DNA of 64,000 bases, taken from Aquiluna sp. KACHI24 (GTDB taxonomy: Bacteria > Actinomycetota > Actinomycetes > Actinomycetales > Microbacteriaceae). Below the pieces are notes generated by a model, which did no database searches, had not been told where the DNA came from, and was given only the letters and a program-made list of their open reading frames with translations. Positions 1 through 12,300 of the stretch are shown here, in pieces; position 1 is the stretch's first letter; the number at the start of each line of letters is the position of its first letter. The DNA lies in the NCBI RefSeq assembly GCF_025997915.1, contig NZ_AP026677.1:1178001-1242000 (forward strand), written 5' to 3'. A program made the position numbers and the translations under genes.

Positions 1-330
1 TGCAGGCTTCTCGCCCGGAGTCACACCCTCGGACTCAGAACTCTCATCATCATCGCCTGGTAGGGCCTCTGAAGGGTCGTTTGGCACCACAGGGTTTGGA
101 TCGCGTGGGTTGTTGATGGTGTCATTGTCAATGTCTGAGTCATCACCGTTGACAATGCCATCGCCATCGATGTCGTCATCGGTGTTGGTTGGGTTACCGT
201 CACCGTCGAGGTCATCTGGGTCACGTGGGTCTTCACCATTGCCAGAGTCATCTGGATCGGTTGGATCAACAGGGTTCTCAGGGTCTGGCTTAACCGGGTC
301 AAAGTCCTCGTTCACTGGGGAGCCGGCGAC
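1..330 (-). other. Asp-rich TSP3-like calcium-binding-type stalk of the partial giant protein
   Basis: Translation of this end gives Pro/Asp linkers (PVDPTDPDDSGN) followed by repeats of the D-x-D-G-D-G kind, such as DDLDGDGNPTN and DDDIDGDGIVNGDD. These resemble thrombospondin type 3 calcium-binding repeats. They end in an acidic Ser/Glu segment that runs off the window, so the anchor is not visible. The other giant protein has a Ser/Asn/Gly/Asp stalk here without the D-x-D-G-D pattern. Confidence 0.7.
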
Positions 331-3300
331 CGTGATTGCATCCTGAACAATCACACGACCCCAATCAGAGAAGTGCTCAACTGAGTAGGTGTCGGCAGCC
401 ATGTCCACTGGAACCTTGAAGACCAACTTCTTATCGCTGTAGACGATGTATTGAACAGGCTTACCGCCAAGCTTCAGGCTCTGCAGTCTGTCTAGCTTGT
501 AACCATCAACGGTCACCAGCGCACCTGGCTGCACCACCTTAGGTGTGAAGCTGTACATCTGCGGCATCTTCTCGAACACCTCGGCAGCCAAGCTCTGCGA
601 GGAAGGTGGCGGAGTTGGGTCAGCAGGGGTCACCAGGGTGAAAGTAGTTGGTGTGCTGAAGCCAATCTCGTTACGAGAGGTTACTTCAACGTTGTAGGTG
701 GTGGACCACTGCCAGTTGGCGAAGATCGCTGTGGATGGCGTTGGCGAAACGGTAACGACTTCGCCATTGACCTTTACGGTGTAGTCGATGATGTTCGATC
801 CACCATCAAATACCGATCCTGACCAGGCAATCAGCATGTCTGGTCCGACGGCTTGGGCCGAGAGTGTGGCCGGCGAGCTTGGTCGAACCAAGAGTCGCTG
901 CTGAACCATTGCGGTGTTGATGGCATTCGAGGTTGAGGTGACATCTGTGACCGTGATGATCATGAACTCGTAGTTGTTTGCCATCTGGCCCTGTTGTGGG
1001 ACGTTGTAGACCTGAGGCACCGGCAGCAAGGCTCGCTGGTTGAACATCGGCATGGCAAATGGCGGTGGGTTGACACTAAACAACCTTGCAAACATCGGAA
1101 CCTGGTTTACAGCAACCGAGGCACTCACTGTGACAGAAGCACTGACGGTTGGCTCAACAATTGGAGCCAGTGGCAGCTCCTCCAGAGCGATTTCTGAGGT
1201 GGAGGCACTGTATGAGGAGATGCTGTCCAGCTGGGTGTATTGGTTAGTGCCAACCGGACGGACAAATACGTCATACCTGAGGAACTCACCATCCAACGCC
1301 AGAGGCTCGGACCAGTTTAGGATCGCATCGGTCGCGTTTGAAATTGCGGTGAGTTCCTGAGGCGCCGCGTAGTTTGGTAGCGGCATGACTGGCTGCGAGG
1401 CGTCGGAGAATTCTCCCGCTCCGTAACCAGTGATGGCTGCCACCTTGATGGTGTATTCCTCTTCGTTGGTAAGACCGTCAATCACACAGTCAACAGTTCC
1501 CTGCGGGGTCACAATCGGGCTACCCGAGGCGTCGTACTGCGGCTCAGTTGGCAGCGGAAGACAGGCATAGCTGACAACCGTTGCACTGGTCGAGACATTG
1601 GTTGCAACCAGCTCGTAGGCGGTGATTGGTGATCCACCGCGGTAGCTTGGCTCGCGGAAGGAAACCTTTAGCGATTCATTAGCAGAGGCAACCGAGACGA
1701 TAAATGGCTTGGCCGCTGGTTTTGGCAGCACCTCGAAGCGTTGCTTAACCATTGGAGCCGCACGATAGGTCTGGTTACCGGCCTGTACCGCAAAGACCTC
1801 ACAGGTACCTGCCTGACCGACCGTTAGCAGGCCGGTCTCAGTGACGCTACAGATCTCACTCGAGAAGCTTGGTGCCTGGGTGAAGCGCACGGGCAGACCC
1901 GCGTTAGAGGTTGCCACCAGCTGGAAGGCTGGGTCGCCGAACTCAACGTCCTCAATCTCCTCAAAGGTGATGGTCTGGTTTAGGCGGTCAACTTCAATCA
2001 GCTGGCTCACGCTCGGAGCAGCTAGGTAGTTGTCATTGCCGAGCTGCTGCGCGACAACCAAGCATCGACCAGGTCCCTCGAAGGTGATCTTGGTGCCGTC
2101 ATAGCTACAAGCGGAGACAATCGGTGAGCCAGAAGCATCGGTCTCCTGACCGATGGAGATGGCAACCTGCAAACGACTGGAGGCAACTGCAGTTGGGGTG
2201 TATTCGTAGTTCACGGCAAGTGCACCCGGTGCAGTCTTTGGCTTTGGAGCCTGCGGAATTACCGAGGTGAAGCGAATGAACTGGTTCGCCTTCTGCACAG
2301 TGAAGGACTGGGTCAGTGACTGAGCTACAAAGTAGTTCACGCTTGCTGCCTTAATAGCGCGAATGTCACACGAACCAGCACCGGTTCCCTCAACGAATGA
2401 GCCGCTTGGGGTGTCGATTACGCGACACTTGTCTTGACCGCTAACGACCTGGAAGGTGACCGCACCGATACCGTTACCACCGGCTGCAAAGAGGCGCTGC
2501 TGTCCGCCGAAGTCAACCACTGGGTTAGAGACCATCGAAACGGTGGACTGTTCGGTCGGTGTGACAACGACATCAAGTGCTGTCGAAACCGGGTTGTAGT
2601 TAGCACTGCCTGGCAAGGTGACAAGAACACGACAGGTCGCCGCAGGGACACCACTCACCAACTGCACGTTTCCAGGGAACAGGGTGTTTCCAACTCGGAT
2701 ACACGGCTGAATGTTTTGACCCGCAGCCACAAGCTGAGGTGATGTGGTCAGCTCAAAGGTTGGTGAGGCAGTTACTGTGCCACCGGTGAAGCTCAGCTCG
2801 ATTGATTGACCAAATAGTCTGCTCACCCGATAGGTGTCAGGACCGGTTTGACCAAAGGCAGGAGCAATAGTCTGAGATCCGCTAATCGTCGAAACGATCG
2901 GTGCCTGCTCAGCCTTTGCGATAGTGAAGGTGAAGTCTGTACTTGCAGCCAGCCAGGAGCCACGAACCGCTCCGGAAACACTCACATCGAACTGAGCTTG
3001 GGCCAGGTCTACTCGACACTCTCCAGCCCCGAGGATTGTCACAAGTCCGGTTGCACCATTAACCGAACAGATGGCCGAGGATGCTGCAGCGACGGTGAAG
3101 GACAGCACACCGTCACTCTGAGTTGCGACGGTAGGGCTGACCGTCTTGCCTGGGGCATAGACGGTGTTCTGGTAGCTCAGCGTCAGGCTCGGAGTGCGGT
3201 TGACAAATAGCCCTGCCTGGGTAACTGCCGTCATCGATCCCGCTGCATAGGTAACGGTGTAGGACTCGACCGGGGTTCCACTTAGGGCCAGGTTGGTGAA

Positions 3301-6300
3301 GTTGGCTATTCCGTTTTGGAAGGTTGCAACGGTTGTTCCAGCCAGGCTTCCGTTCGCACCAGCGGTCAATGATGCGTTGACCTGGATACCAGCACTCGTG
3401 GAAGCCAAGTTGCCATCTTGGTCGTAGATCCTCAGCTGCGGCTGGGTCGTGGCCACCGCTCCAGAGAGCTGGTTATTACCTAGGCCAACTGCCAACTCGA
3501 AGTAGGCAGCAGGGCCTGGGTTGAGAGTAAAGACCTTCGAGGTTGGGTTGGTGATGGTCTGCGGAGTTAGAGCGGGTGAACCTGAAGATGAGTCATCCAG
3601 TACGTAGGTTCGGTACTCCTCATCGGAAGCCTCACGGAAGGTAATCGAGTAGCTCTGAGTCAGCGCACCACGGACACCGAGGTTTTGGAAGGTGACGACA
3701 CCGCTCTGAGCAATGGCGACCCGCTGGCCCACCAGCTGCGCTCCCCCACCGCCGTTGAGAACTGCGATGATGCGAGTGCTGGAGTCATTTTCAACCAGGT
3801 TGCTGAAGCTGTCGTAGAGCTTGAGTTGAGGCTGGGTCGTGAATGCAGCTCGAGTGGCGGATGCAATATCACCGTCATTGGCCACCATCTCGCGGGTGAT
3901 CACCATCTCGGAAGCCTCGTCGTTTGAAAGACGGAACACCGAGGTGGTCGCACTCAGAGTGGTTGCCAAGTTAGTTGACTCGATTTTGAGCCTGAAGTCC
4001 TGACCGGTCTGACCACCGACCTTAATTCCCTCGAAGTTGAATAGACCCGAGGTTGCAACGTATGGAGAATCCGTCACTCTCAGGTATGGAATACCAGCTG
4101 CTCCGGCTTCATAAACATCGTTGCCTCGAAGTAGCTGAACCCTAAATTCAATGTTGGAAACTGCTCCAACACGGTTACCAGCAGCATCCACCAGCTCGAT
4201 GCCTGGCTGAACTGCAAGCTCCTGACCTGTGATACCTCCAACTGGGCTTTGGATCACGTTGATGTCAGTCGGAGCTCCAGCCAGGACTCGGAACGCTGGA
4301 GAAGTGATTGGCGATAGGCCATTCAAATCAGGAGTGAAGGTCAAGAAGTAGTCAACGCCCGGAGTCCCCAGCACATCGATGTTCGACAAATCAAAGACAC
4401 CGTTGTTCAAGGTTGGCAATGAACCAACCCGAACCGTGCCGGTGGCAGGAGAGATCGTCACAGCAATATTGATTGGGTTGGCCTGGGTGACAACGTTTCC
4501 GTATTGGTCTACCAGCTTCAACACAGGACGCTGGTCGGATGGGAACTGCTGACCCACGGTGACAAGAGTTGGAGACTGCGAGAACTTCAGCTCAACTGGA
4601 GCTCCCGGAGTGACGGTTCGAGTTTGCGAGTCCTCGGAAATCAAGCCCAGCGACTGCGCAACAAACTGGAAGTTGTACTGAGTGCCAACCAGTCCACCGA
4701 GCTTGTAACCATTGAACTGGGCAACACCGGCGGAGAAGGTCAAAGTCGTGGTGGCACCGTTAGGTGCAATCAGCACGCCACCGCGACCAACACTTGAATC
4801 ATTGGCATCAACCTTGATGCGCATGGTGATGGCGGAGGAGTTGTTCGAGGTAATGACGTTGCGGAAGCGGTCACGCAGGCGGATTTCGTAGCTACCCAGC
4901 GACTCTTCGCCCGCCACCACAGCACCAACACCCTGACTTGCAATGTATAGCTCGTGTGGGTTTGCGGTGGTCAAAGTGAAGTCAACGGTTGGGCTTGAGG
5001 ATAGGTAGCCCTGAGCCTCAAAGCGAAGCTGATAGCTGTAGCCGGGGATACCGACAACTGCAAGATCATTGAAGGTTGCGGTTCCGTTGGCATCGGTGAC
5101 TGCAACCGGGGTAGGCAGATCACTCTCGGTTCCAGTAGCAACCGACCAAACATTTGCAGAGGTTGAACCTGCATAGGTGGCCTTTTGAACCACATTCGAG
5201 CTGGATGGGTTGTGAAGAATTGCAGACACCTGGACACCAGCGAGCGGGACACGGTTACCGAATGCATCGCGAAGTTCAACAACGGGCTGCGGTGTGAAAG
5301 CACCACCAGTCTGGGTGCCGCTCGCAGCAGGCTGGGTAACGATACCGATGCGCGTTCCAGCGCCATAGCTCAACGCAACATCGTGAGTGGCGCTTAGGAC
5401 GGTAGAACCGTAAGCAACGCGATAAGTAATGGTGTAGTTACCCACGCGACCACCGATGGTGACAACTGGGGATAGCGTGCCGCTAGTCAGCGCGGTGGCT
5501 CCTAGATCAACGCTGCCACCACCCGAGGCAATAGCCGAGACCACACCAGATGCGTTGTTGATTAGGTTGCCGCTGAAGTCGGTGACTCTTAGCTCTACCG
5601 GCTGGAAGCCAACACCAGCGCTCGCGTTGGTGAGCTTGGAGACCACGGTCAACTGACTTGGAGCTGCCGGGCTGAGTGTGATCGCGTTAGAGACGCCGAA
5701 GGTATTACCCGCGGTGAACTTCAGCGTGTAGCTCTCTGAAACCAGACCTGAGAGCTTGAGGCCATCGAAGCTAACTAGTCCCAGCGACGCCTTAGCGCTA
5801 GTGGTTCCAGCGAGACTTCCACCGTTACCCGAGTGAATCGCAGCGGAGATGACGGTGTTGTTGTCATCTGAGATCTCATTTCCGAAGCGGTCCTTGAGTC
5901 GGATTTGAGTGAAGTTGTTTTGCTGTGAGCTACCGCCAAGGACCTCACCGTTCACTCCGCCTACCGGCTGAGAAAGAATCTGGAACAGTCCAACTGGGCC
6001 AGGAGTGACTCGGAATTCATTGGTTGTGGTCTGAACCAATCCAGATGCGCTGACTTCAAATGAGTAGCTGTAGCCAAGTGATCCCTTGAACTTCAAACCA
6101 GTGAAGGACGCCTCACCGGAATTCGCGGTGGCCTGGCGATCAGCAAGGTTTGTAACTTCATTCAGTCCATCACTCTGAAGCAAAGCGCCGTTGCCGTTGT
6201 TTGCACTCAGGCCAATTGAAACGACAGTCGAGCTGTCCCATGTGACCAGGTTGTCATCCATGTCCAAGACTCGGACGACTGGCTGCGTGGTGAGAAGCTC

Positions 6301-9300
6301 ACCCGCGCGAGTGGTATCAGAAAGCTGATTCTTCATCGCGAGCTGGAATGGGTTACCAGGTTGCAGCGAAATCTGCTCGGACGTGTTGATGCCACCATTG
6401 CCTGGGTTGTAACGATAGGTCAGGTTGTAGTTAGCAACCTTTCCATAGAGCGCAACGTTGGAGAAGGTGGCGTAACCTCCCGAGATGTTTGCCGATGGTG
6501 AGACGCTAAAGCTTGCAGAAACACCACCAGAAACCGACATGGTCACGGTTCCAGTGGCACTGGTGGCAAGGTTGCCGAATGCGTCACGGATCTCAACTGA
6601 AGGCTGTGTTGTGAATGCGAGTCGGCTCTTTGCGCCTGCAGCACTGGTGACAACGCTCAGCTGTGCAGGCGCAGCGTGAACAACGGTGACCGAGAAGGTG
6701 TTCGCATCGAAGGCTAGGTCGTTGCCCATCCACTCGGCTGCAAGTGATAGCTCATAGTCGCCTGGGCGAGCAACCAAGATGTAGTTCGAGAAGGTGGCCT
6801 CGCCGTTCTCGCTCGTTACAAGAGCATTCGAGTGACGCTGGAACTGCGGCGTGCCAAGAGCAGATACCGAGACTCTGACATCAACCGAAGAGTCGGTTGA
6901 TGTGACGTTACCGAACATGTCTAGAACTCGGATCGAGAAACTTGGGTAGACCGAACCAACAACGTAGGAGTTCGTTGATGGGTCACCGATGATCTCAAAC
7001 TTGGTTGGGTCACCGTGAATCATTGGGAAAGCCGATGAGGTAGCAACCTCTCCAGAGGCCGTCGCCTGAGCATCACCCTCAACCTCCGTGATCTTCACAC
7101 GGAGCTGGTAGTTGCCCACGGCAGCCGAGAAGCTAGTGTTTGCAAAGCTGACAACACCATTTGATGCGACCGCTTCAGAGGTGGAGGCCACGACAACGGA
7201 ACCATCAACCAGTTCGAGCTTTACCTTGCTTGACGAGTCAAGGCGAACTCGGTTGCCTCGGGAGTCAACCAAGTGAGCAACCGGAGTTGGAGTAAAAGTC
7301 TTGCCAACCTGAATTCTGGTTGGTGCCGCACTCAAGAACTCGATAGCTGATACATCTCCAGCCTGTAGTTCGATGGTCTCGGAAGTCTTGATCACTTGAC
7401 CGTTGGTGTTGGTGATCGTATAGGTCAGGACGTAGTCACCCACCAAGCCATCGAGCTTTAGGTTTTTGCCGGCAAAGTCAATTACACCGCCTACGGCCTC
7501 AACAGTCTTGGTGCCAGCGAAGTCTGGAATGGTGCCACTACTTGAAACCAAACCAACAGTCACAGTTGCGCTCAAGGTCGAGTTTGGTCCGGTGTTTACC
7601 AGGCTGCCTTGGGCATCCAAGATGCGAAGTACAGGTAGTTGGCCAAATACTCGGTTGGATCGAATCGCAGCCGAGTTGGTAACGATGTCCAGCTGAGCTG
7701 CAGTTCCAGCGAGCAGAGTAAAGGGCTGACTCTCGAGCGTTTGCGCATGAACTGGTTCACCAACGTTCGCAGCAGTGAACGTGATCTTGTAACCCGACTG
7801 TGCGATGGCGTTCATGGTCAGGTTATTGAAGGTGACCACACCTGCTACGGCGCGAGTGGATCGACCGTTTAGAGCCGTTGCGCTGCCCGAGGAAACCGCA
7901 GCGGTTACGACGGTTGTGCTGTCAGAAGCTCGGTTTCCATAGGCATCGAGGATCTCCATCCGGATGCCATTGCCGTTGGTTCCCTTTAGCGCAATACCGC
8001 TCTCACCCGTGGCGACATTGCCACCACTGAGGAAGCGCAATGAGGCAGGTGCAGCGGGAAGGACCATGAAAGCTTCAGATGTCAGCGAGTAATTAGCAAC
8101 TCCAACGATTCCAAATTTCAGCTTGTAGTCCGGGGTCAGGGAAGCGCTTCCCGTGGTCGCAAAGTTTGCAAACGTCGCTACACCTGAATTCGCAGCGGAT
8201 TCCGTTACTTCCAAATCAACGCTGTTTGCGTAGAAAATTGTTGCGCTTACAGTCGCGGAAGCCGTCGTGAGGTTTCCCCAGGCGTCCATGATACGGATCG
8301 TGGGGCCTGGGGAAATTGGCTGACCAGCAATTACCTCCGAAGGAACAGCAACCGTGTTTGATGTTGTCAGCTTGACTGCTGCTCCACCAATAACGTGAAC
8401 GGTTTGACTCAAACTCACATCCGTACCCGGCAATGTGAATCTGACCTCGTGGCTGGTGGTGGCTCTAGCTCCAATCACCACATCCGAAATGGTGGCGAAA
8501 CCAGCCCCAGCGCCTGACTTGATTAGCGCGCCTGGCTTTGTGGTGGCTGTGTAGCTCATTGTCGACGTACGCGGACTGCTCGAGTAAACGGCCTCTACAT
8601 TTTGGATACTTGCCCATGATGCACCGGGTCGAGTCCAGTCAGTAACAACGTTTCCGAACACATCCCTGACCGAAACCACGAAATCAGAGGCTGTTAGGCC
8701 TGCCTCAACAGATCTTGGGGACACCTCCGTGCTCAGAGATACCGGAGCAGAGTGAATCAGCCTGATTTCTGGTGTCGGTTCAGACTGGATGTTGTCGGTC
8801 TGGAATCTGAATGAGTAGAGGTTAGCCTCTCCATCCACTGCAGAGGCAGGTGTCACGCGGCCTGAAAAAGCAACGTTTGAGAATGTGGCAACACCGTTTA
8901 CAACCGTAACCTCGGTGGCACCCGAAAGTTCTCCCCCGATGCCGGAGGCGATCACAATAGTGACCTTCGTTAGGCTGTCGCGGACAGTTATGTTTCCTAC
9001 CGAATCCTTCAGGCGAATTACTGCATGGTTAGCAAAATCGGTACCCGTCTCGTGACCCGCCAAGGCTGGGTCTGTCACGTCGAGGGTTGAACAATAACCG
9101 TGGAAGCCATCGATGATGTCTCCATACTCAAGCCTTAGGCCGACAAGTACATCCGAAGCTGAACATGTTGGGCCGTTTGGATGCGTGGAAGCAGAAGATC
9201 CAGCCGGGACCCACGTTTCAGTTGCCAATGCAGAAGGTGAGCCACATTTGATTGCTATTGAAGACGGCCACGCGATGTCGACGCGATTCTTGTTAAGGAT

Positions 9301-12300
9301 CTCTGTGATGACTTGACCGGTTGGGCAGGTCAAAACATTCAAAGGCTGTGATGGGCTGTCGTTGTTGGTCGAATGCGCGGCAAGCTGAATCCTCGTGCTG
9401 GCCGACACGGAGCCGTCATAAAGAACAGCCACACACGATCCGCTGATCATGGTTATAGATGACCCTGAGCCGCTTACGTTTCTGTATGAGATTCCATCAA
9501 GGGCGTATCCGACAGGGCAGGACCTGGAGGCTACATTTGGGTGATCGGAACCTAACTGAGCACCTAATGACGGAACACCAAACTCGACGGTCTTCCAATG
9601 CGGAACCTGCAGAATTTCAATACGAGTGGCTTCTCCATGCAGTAGGCCGAATTGAGCAGAGACAACAGACTTGGCCTGACCGCTAATGGTCGCACTGAAA
9701 ACGAACTGATGCGAGACCTGGTCGCTTCCTTGGAATTTTAGGTTGTCAAAGGTTGCAACACCTTGCTCGGTCTCGACCACTGTCGTTGAAGAGGTAAATG
9801 CCGCAAGTTGATCCGACGATGATATTGCGACTGCAATGCTGGAGGTTGCACTCAGGACAGGGTTTCCATACGAGTCAGCAATCGCTACCTTTGGAGCATT
9901 TGCCACAGATCCACCGACTTGGGTTTCAGACTCAAAAGGACCCATTGGCTGTCTAAGAATCGCCAGTCCGGCTGCCTGCCCGGCGACCAGTTCAACCTTG
10001 GCCAGCTCAGAGTCAGCGATTGGATTTGCAATCTCGAAAGCTAGAACGTAACTTCCGGCCTTTCCACCCAGCGTCAAGCCATTGAAGCTAGCGACACCCG
10101 CGGTAGCCGCTAGTTCGACCCTAAGTGTCTCTGCCCCTGAATTGAGCAAGCTAGCGCGCTGTCCATAAGTACTTGATGGCATTACGCGAACAGAGATAGT
10201 TGAGTTTGACCCTGCGCCCGTTGTTACTACGTTTCCGTAGGCATCCAGAATCTGTACTTGCGGAGTCGCGGTGATGGCAACACCAGACTTGGCCTGAAGG
10301 TTGGCTGGTCGAGTCGTCGCAAGGCTTGGGAGTGAGCCACCATGGAAACGAGTCTTGGTGGAGTCGTAGAAGGAAGTAACTTCAGCATCTGAGAGAGCTC
10401 GTCCATAGAGCGCAACCTGTGCAATGTCCCCATCAAGGTAATTGCCCTCCACGAAAGCTCCCAGGAAGGATCCACCCGATCCACCGGCGGCGATGTTGGG
10501 AACGGAATTGCGTATCTGTACGTACTGACCGTCAACAAACAGCTTCATAGATGAGACTGAGGCGTTGTAAACAACCGTTACGAGTCTCCACTGTGTTCTT
10601 GTCGAGGAAATGTCAGTTTCCACGTGATTCCATGTGCCATTATGGCCAGCTGATAGCACGCCATTTGGAACGAATAAAGCATGGCCATTCAGCGTGGCTG
10701 AACTGAATAGGTTGTTGTTCCCAGGACTGTTGGCACCCAGACGGAACCAGACTTGTTTGGTGTAATTGCCGCTAGAACCTGTAGGGATAATGTCGTTAGC
10801 AAAGTTACCCCTGGTCGCTCGTGCGGATGAGAAGTTTAGAGCCCCGCCATTGGTGGAGGCATACTGAGGACCTGCAGCACCGATTGCGGATTCTAAAGTT
10901 GCGCTGTTGCCTTGATTTGTCAGGTCTGTCCAGAGGCTTCCTGTGACGGAAGATCTGACCGAGGCGTCAAGGAATGTCGTCAAGTTAGTTTCGCTAATGC
11001 GGTTTATGAACAGGTGTTTGCCGTTGCCACTGACATCAAAGACGCGATCCGTGGAGATATCCTCGAAGTCGTAGTGAGACTTGAGTCCTGATATTCGACC
11101 GTCCGCATCTGTTGCCCCATAAGCGGCGGAAGACCTCACAATTTCGCTGAGTGTAAGGGCACGTGACCAGACCTTTACCTGGTCGATGGCTCCATCGAAG
11201 TACTTTTCTGTTGTGTAGAAGTTTCTTCCGACGTAGAAGGCAGGATTCATGCCATTGACCACGTATGTGCCTGAGTACCGCTCGACTCCGTTTATGAAGA
11301 GTTTCACGGTTGATGAGCCCTGGCCGCCCTCAACAGAAACCGCAAGGTGACTCCAGGCGTTGGCAGAGACAGATGCACCGGTTGCGATATTGGATACTTC
11401 ATCGCCAACCCTCAAGGTGATGAACTTATCGGGCTCCACTGTCAACGTGAATCGATCGGCAGGGTTCCAAACAGACCCCTGTGACACAACCGTCCCGGAC
11501 TGTGCGTAATCAGAATCAGGTTTGATCCATGACTCGACGGTGAAGCTTGATCCGGAAGGAATAACTTGATCCAAGGTCTTGGCGTATTGATTGACTCCGT
11601 CGAAGCGAATTGCAGTTGAGGTTCCGCCAGATGTGCCAGATAGTCGAATCGAAGCCGGTGCACCATTAGCAACTACAACATTGTTTGACAGTGTGAATGT
11701 AATTCCCGAATAGGAACCAGTTCCAGACACCTTTAGCTTGTATGCGGCAGGTGAGGCCGAGATGGCAATAGCCGAGAAGGTTGCAACACCATTTGATGCC
11801 GTGGCAGTCGGGTTGATTACAGATCCTGAAGCCGAGTTTCCACTTGCATCGGTAAGTGCAAGGTTTAGACCAACATCAACGCCTGTGTTGACTCGATAGT
11901 TGTCCTTATCCAAGATCTCGACCGAGAAATCAGCGATGCTTGCGTTGATGGTCGCACTTGCTGCTGGCTGAGTCAGAACGCGAACCTTGGCCGGGTTACC
12001 AGACTTGATCTCAAAGGTCCTAGATAGGACTGCGTCAGCCTCGTTGCCCTGGATGAAGTAACGCAGCTGGTAGCCGGTGTTTGGAGCGACTGCGTAGCTA
12101 ACTGATGCGAAGGTGTGGGTGCCGGAGGCTGCGGCGCTTACCGACTGACTCAACGATGCGCCACTTCTCCAAAGCTGTAAGACAACATTTGATGAGGTTG
12201 CGACCTGGTTGTCCCAGGCGTCATAGATAGCAACCGCACCGGCACTCATTGAGATATCGGTTTGGGCAGAAGTCGCAGGTTGCTGAGTGATCTGAACCTT

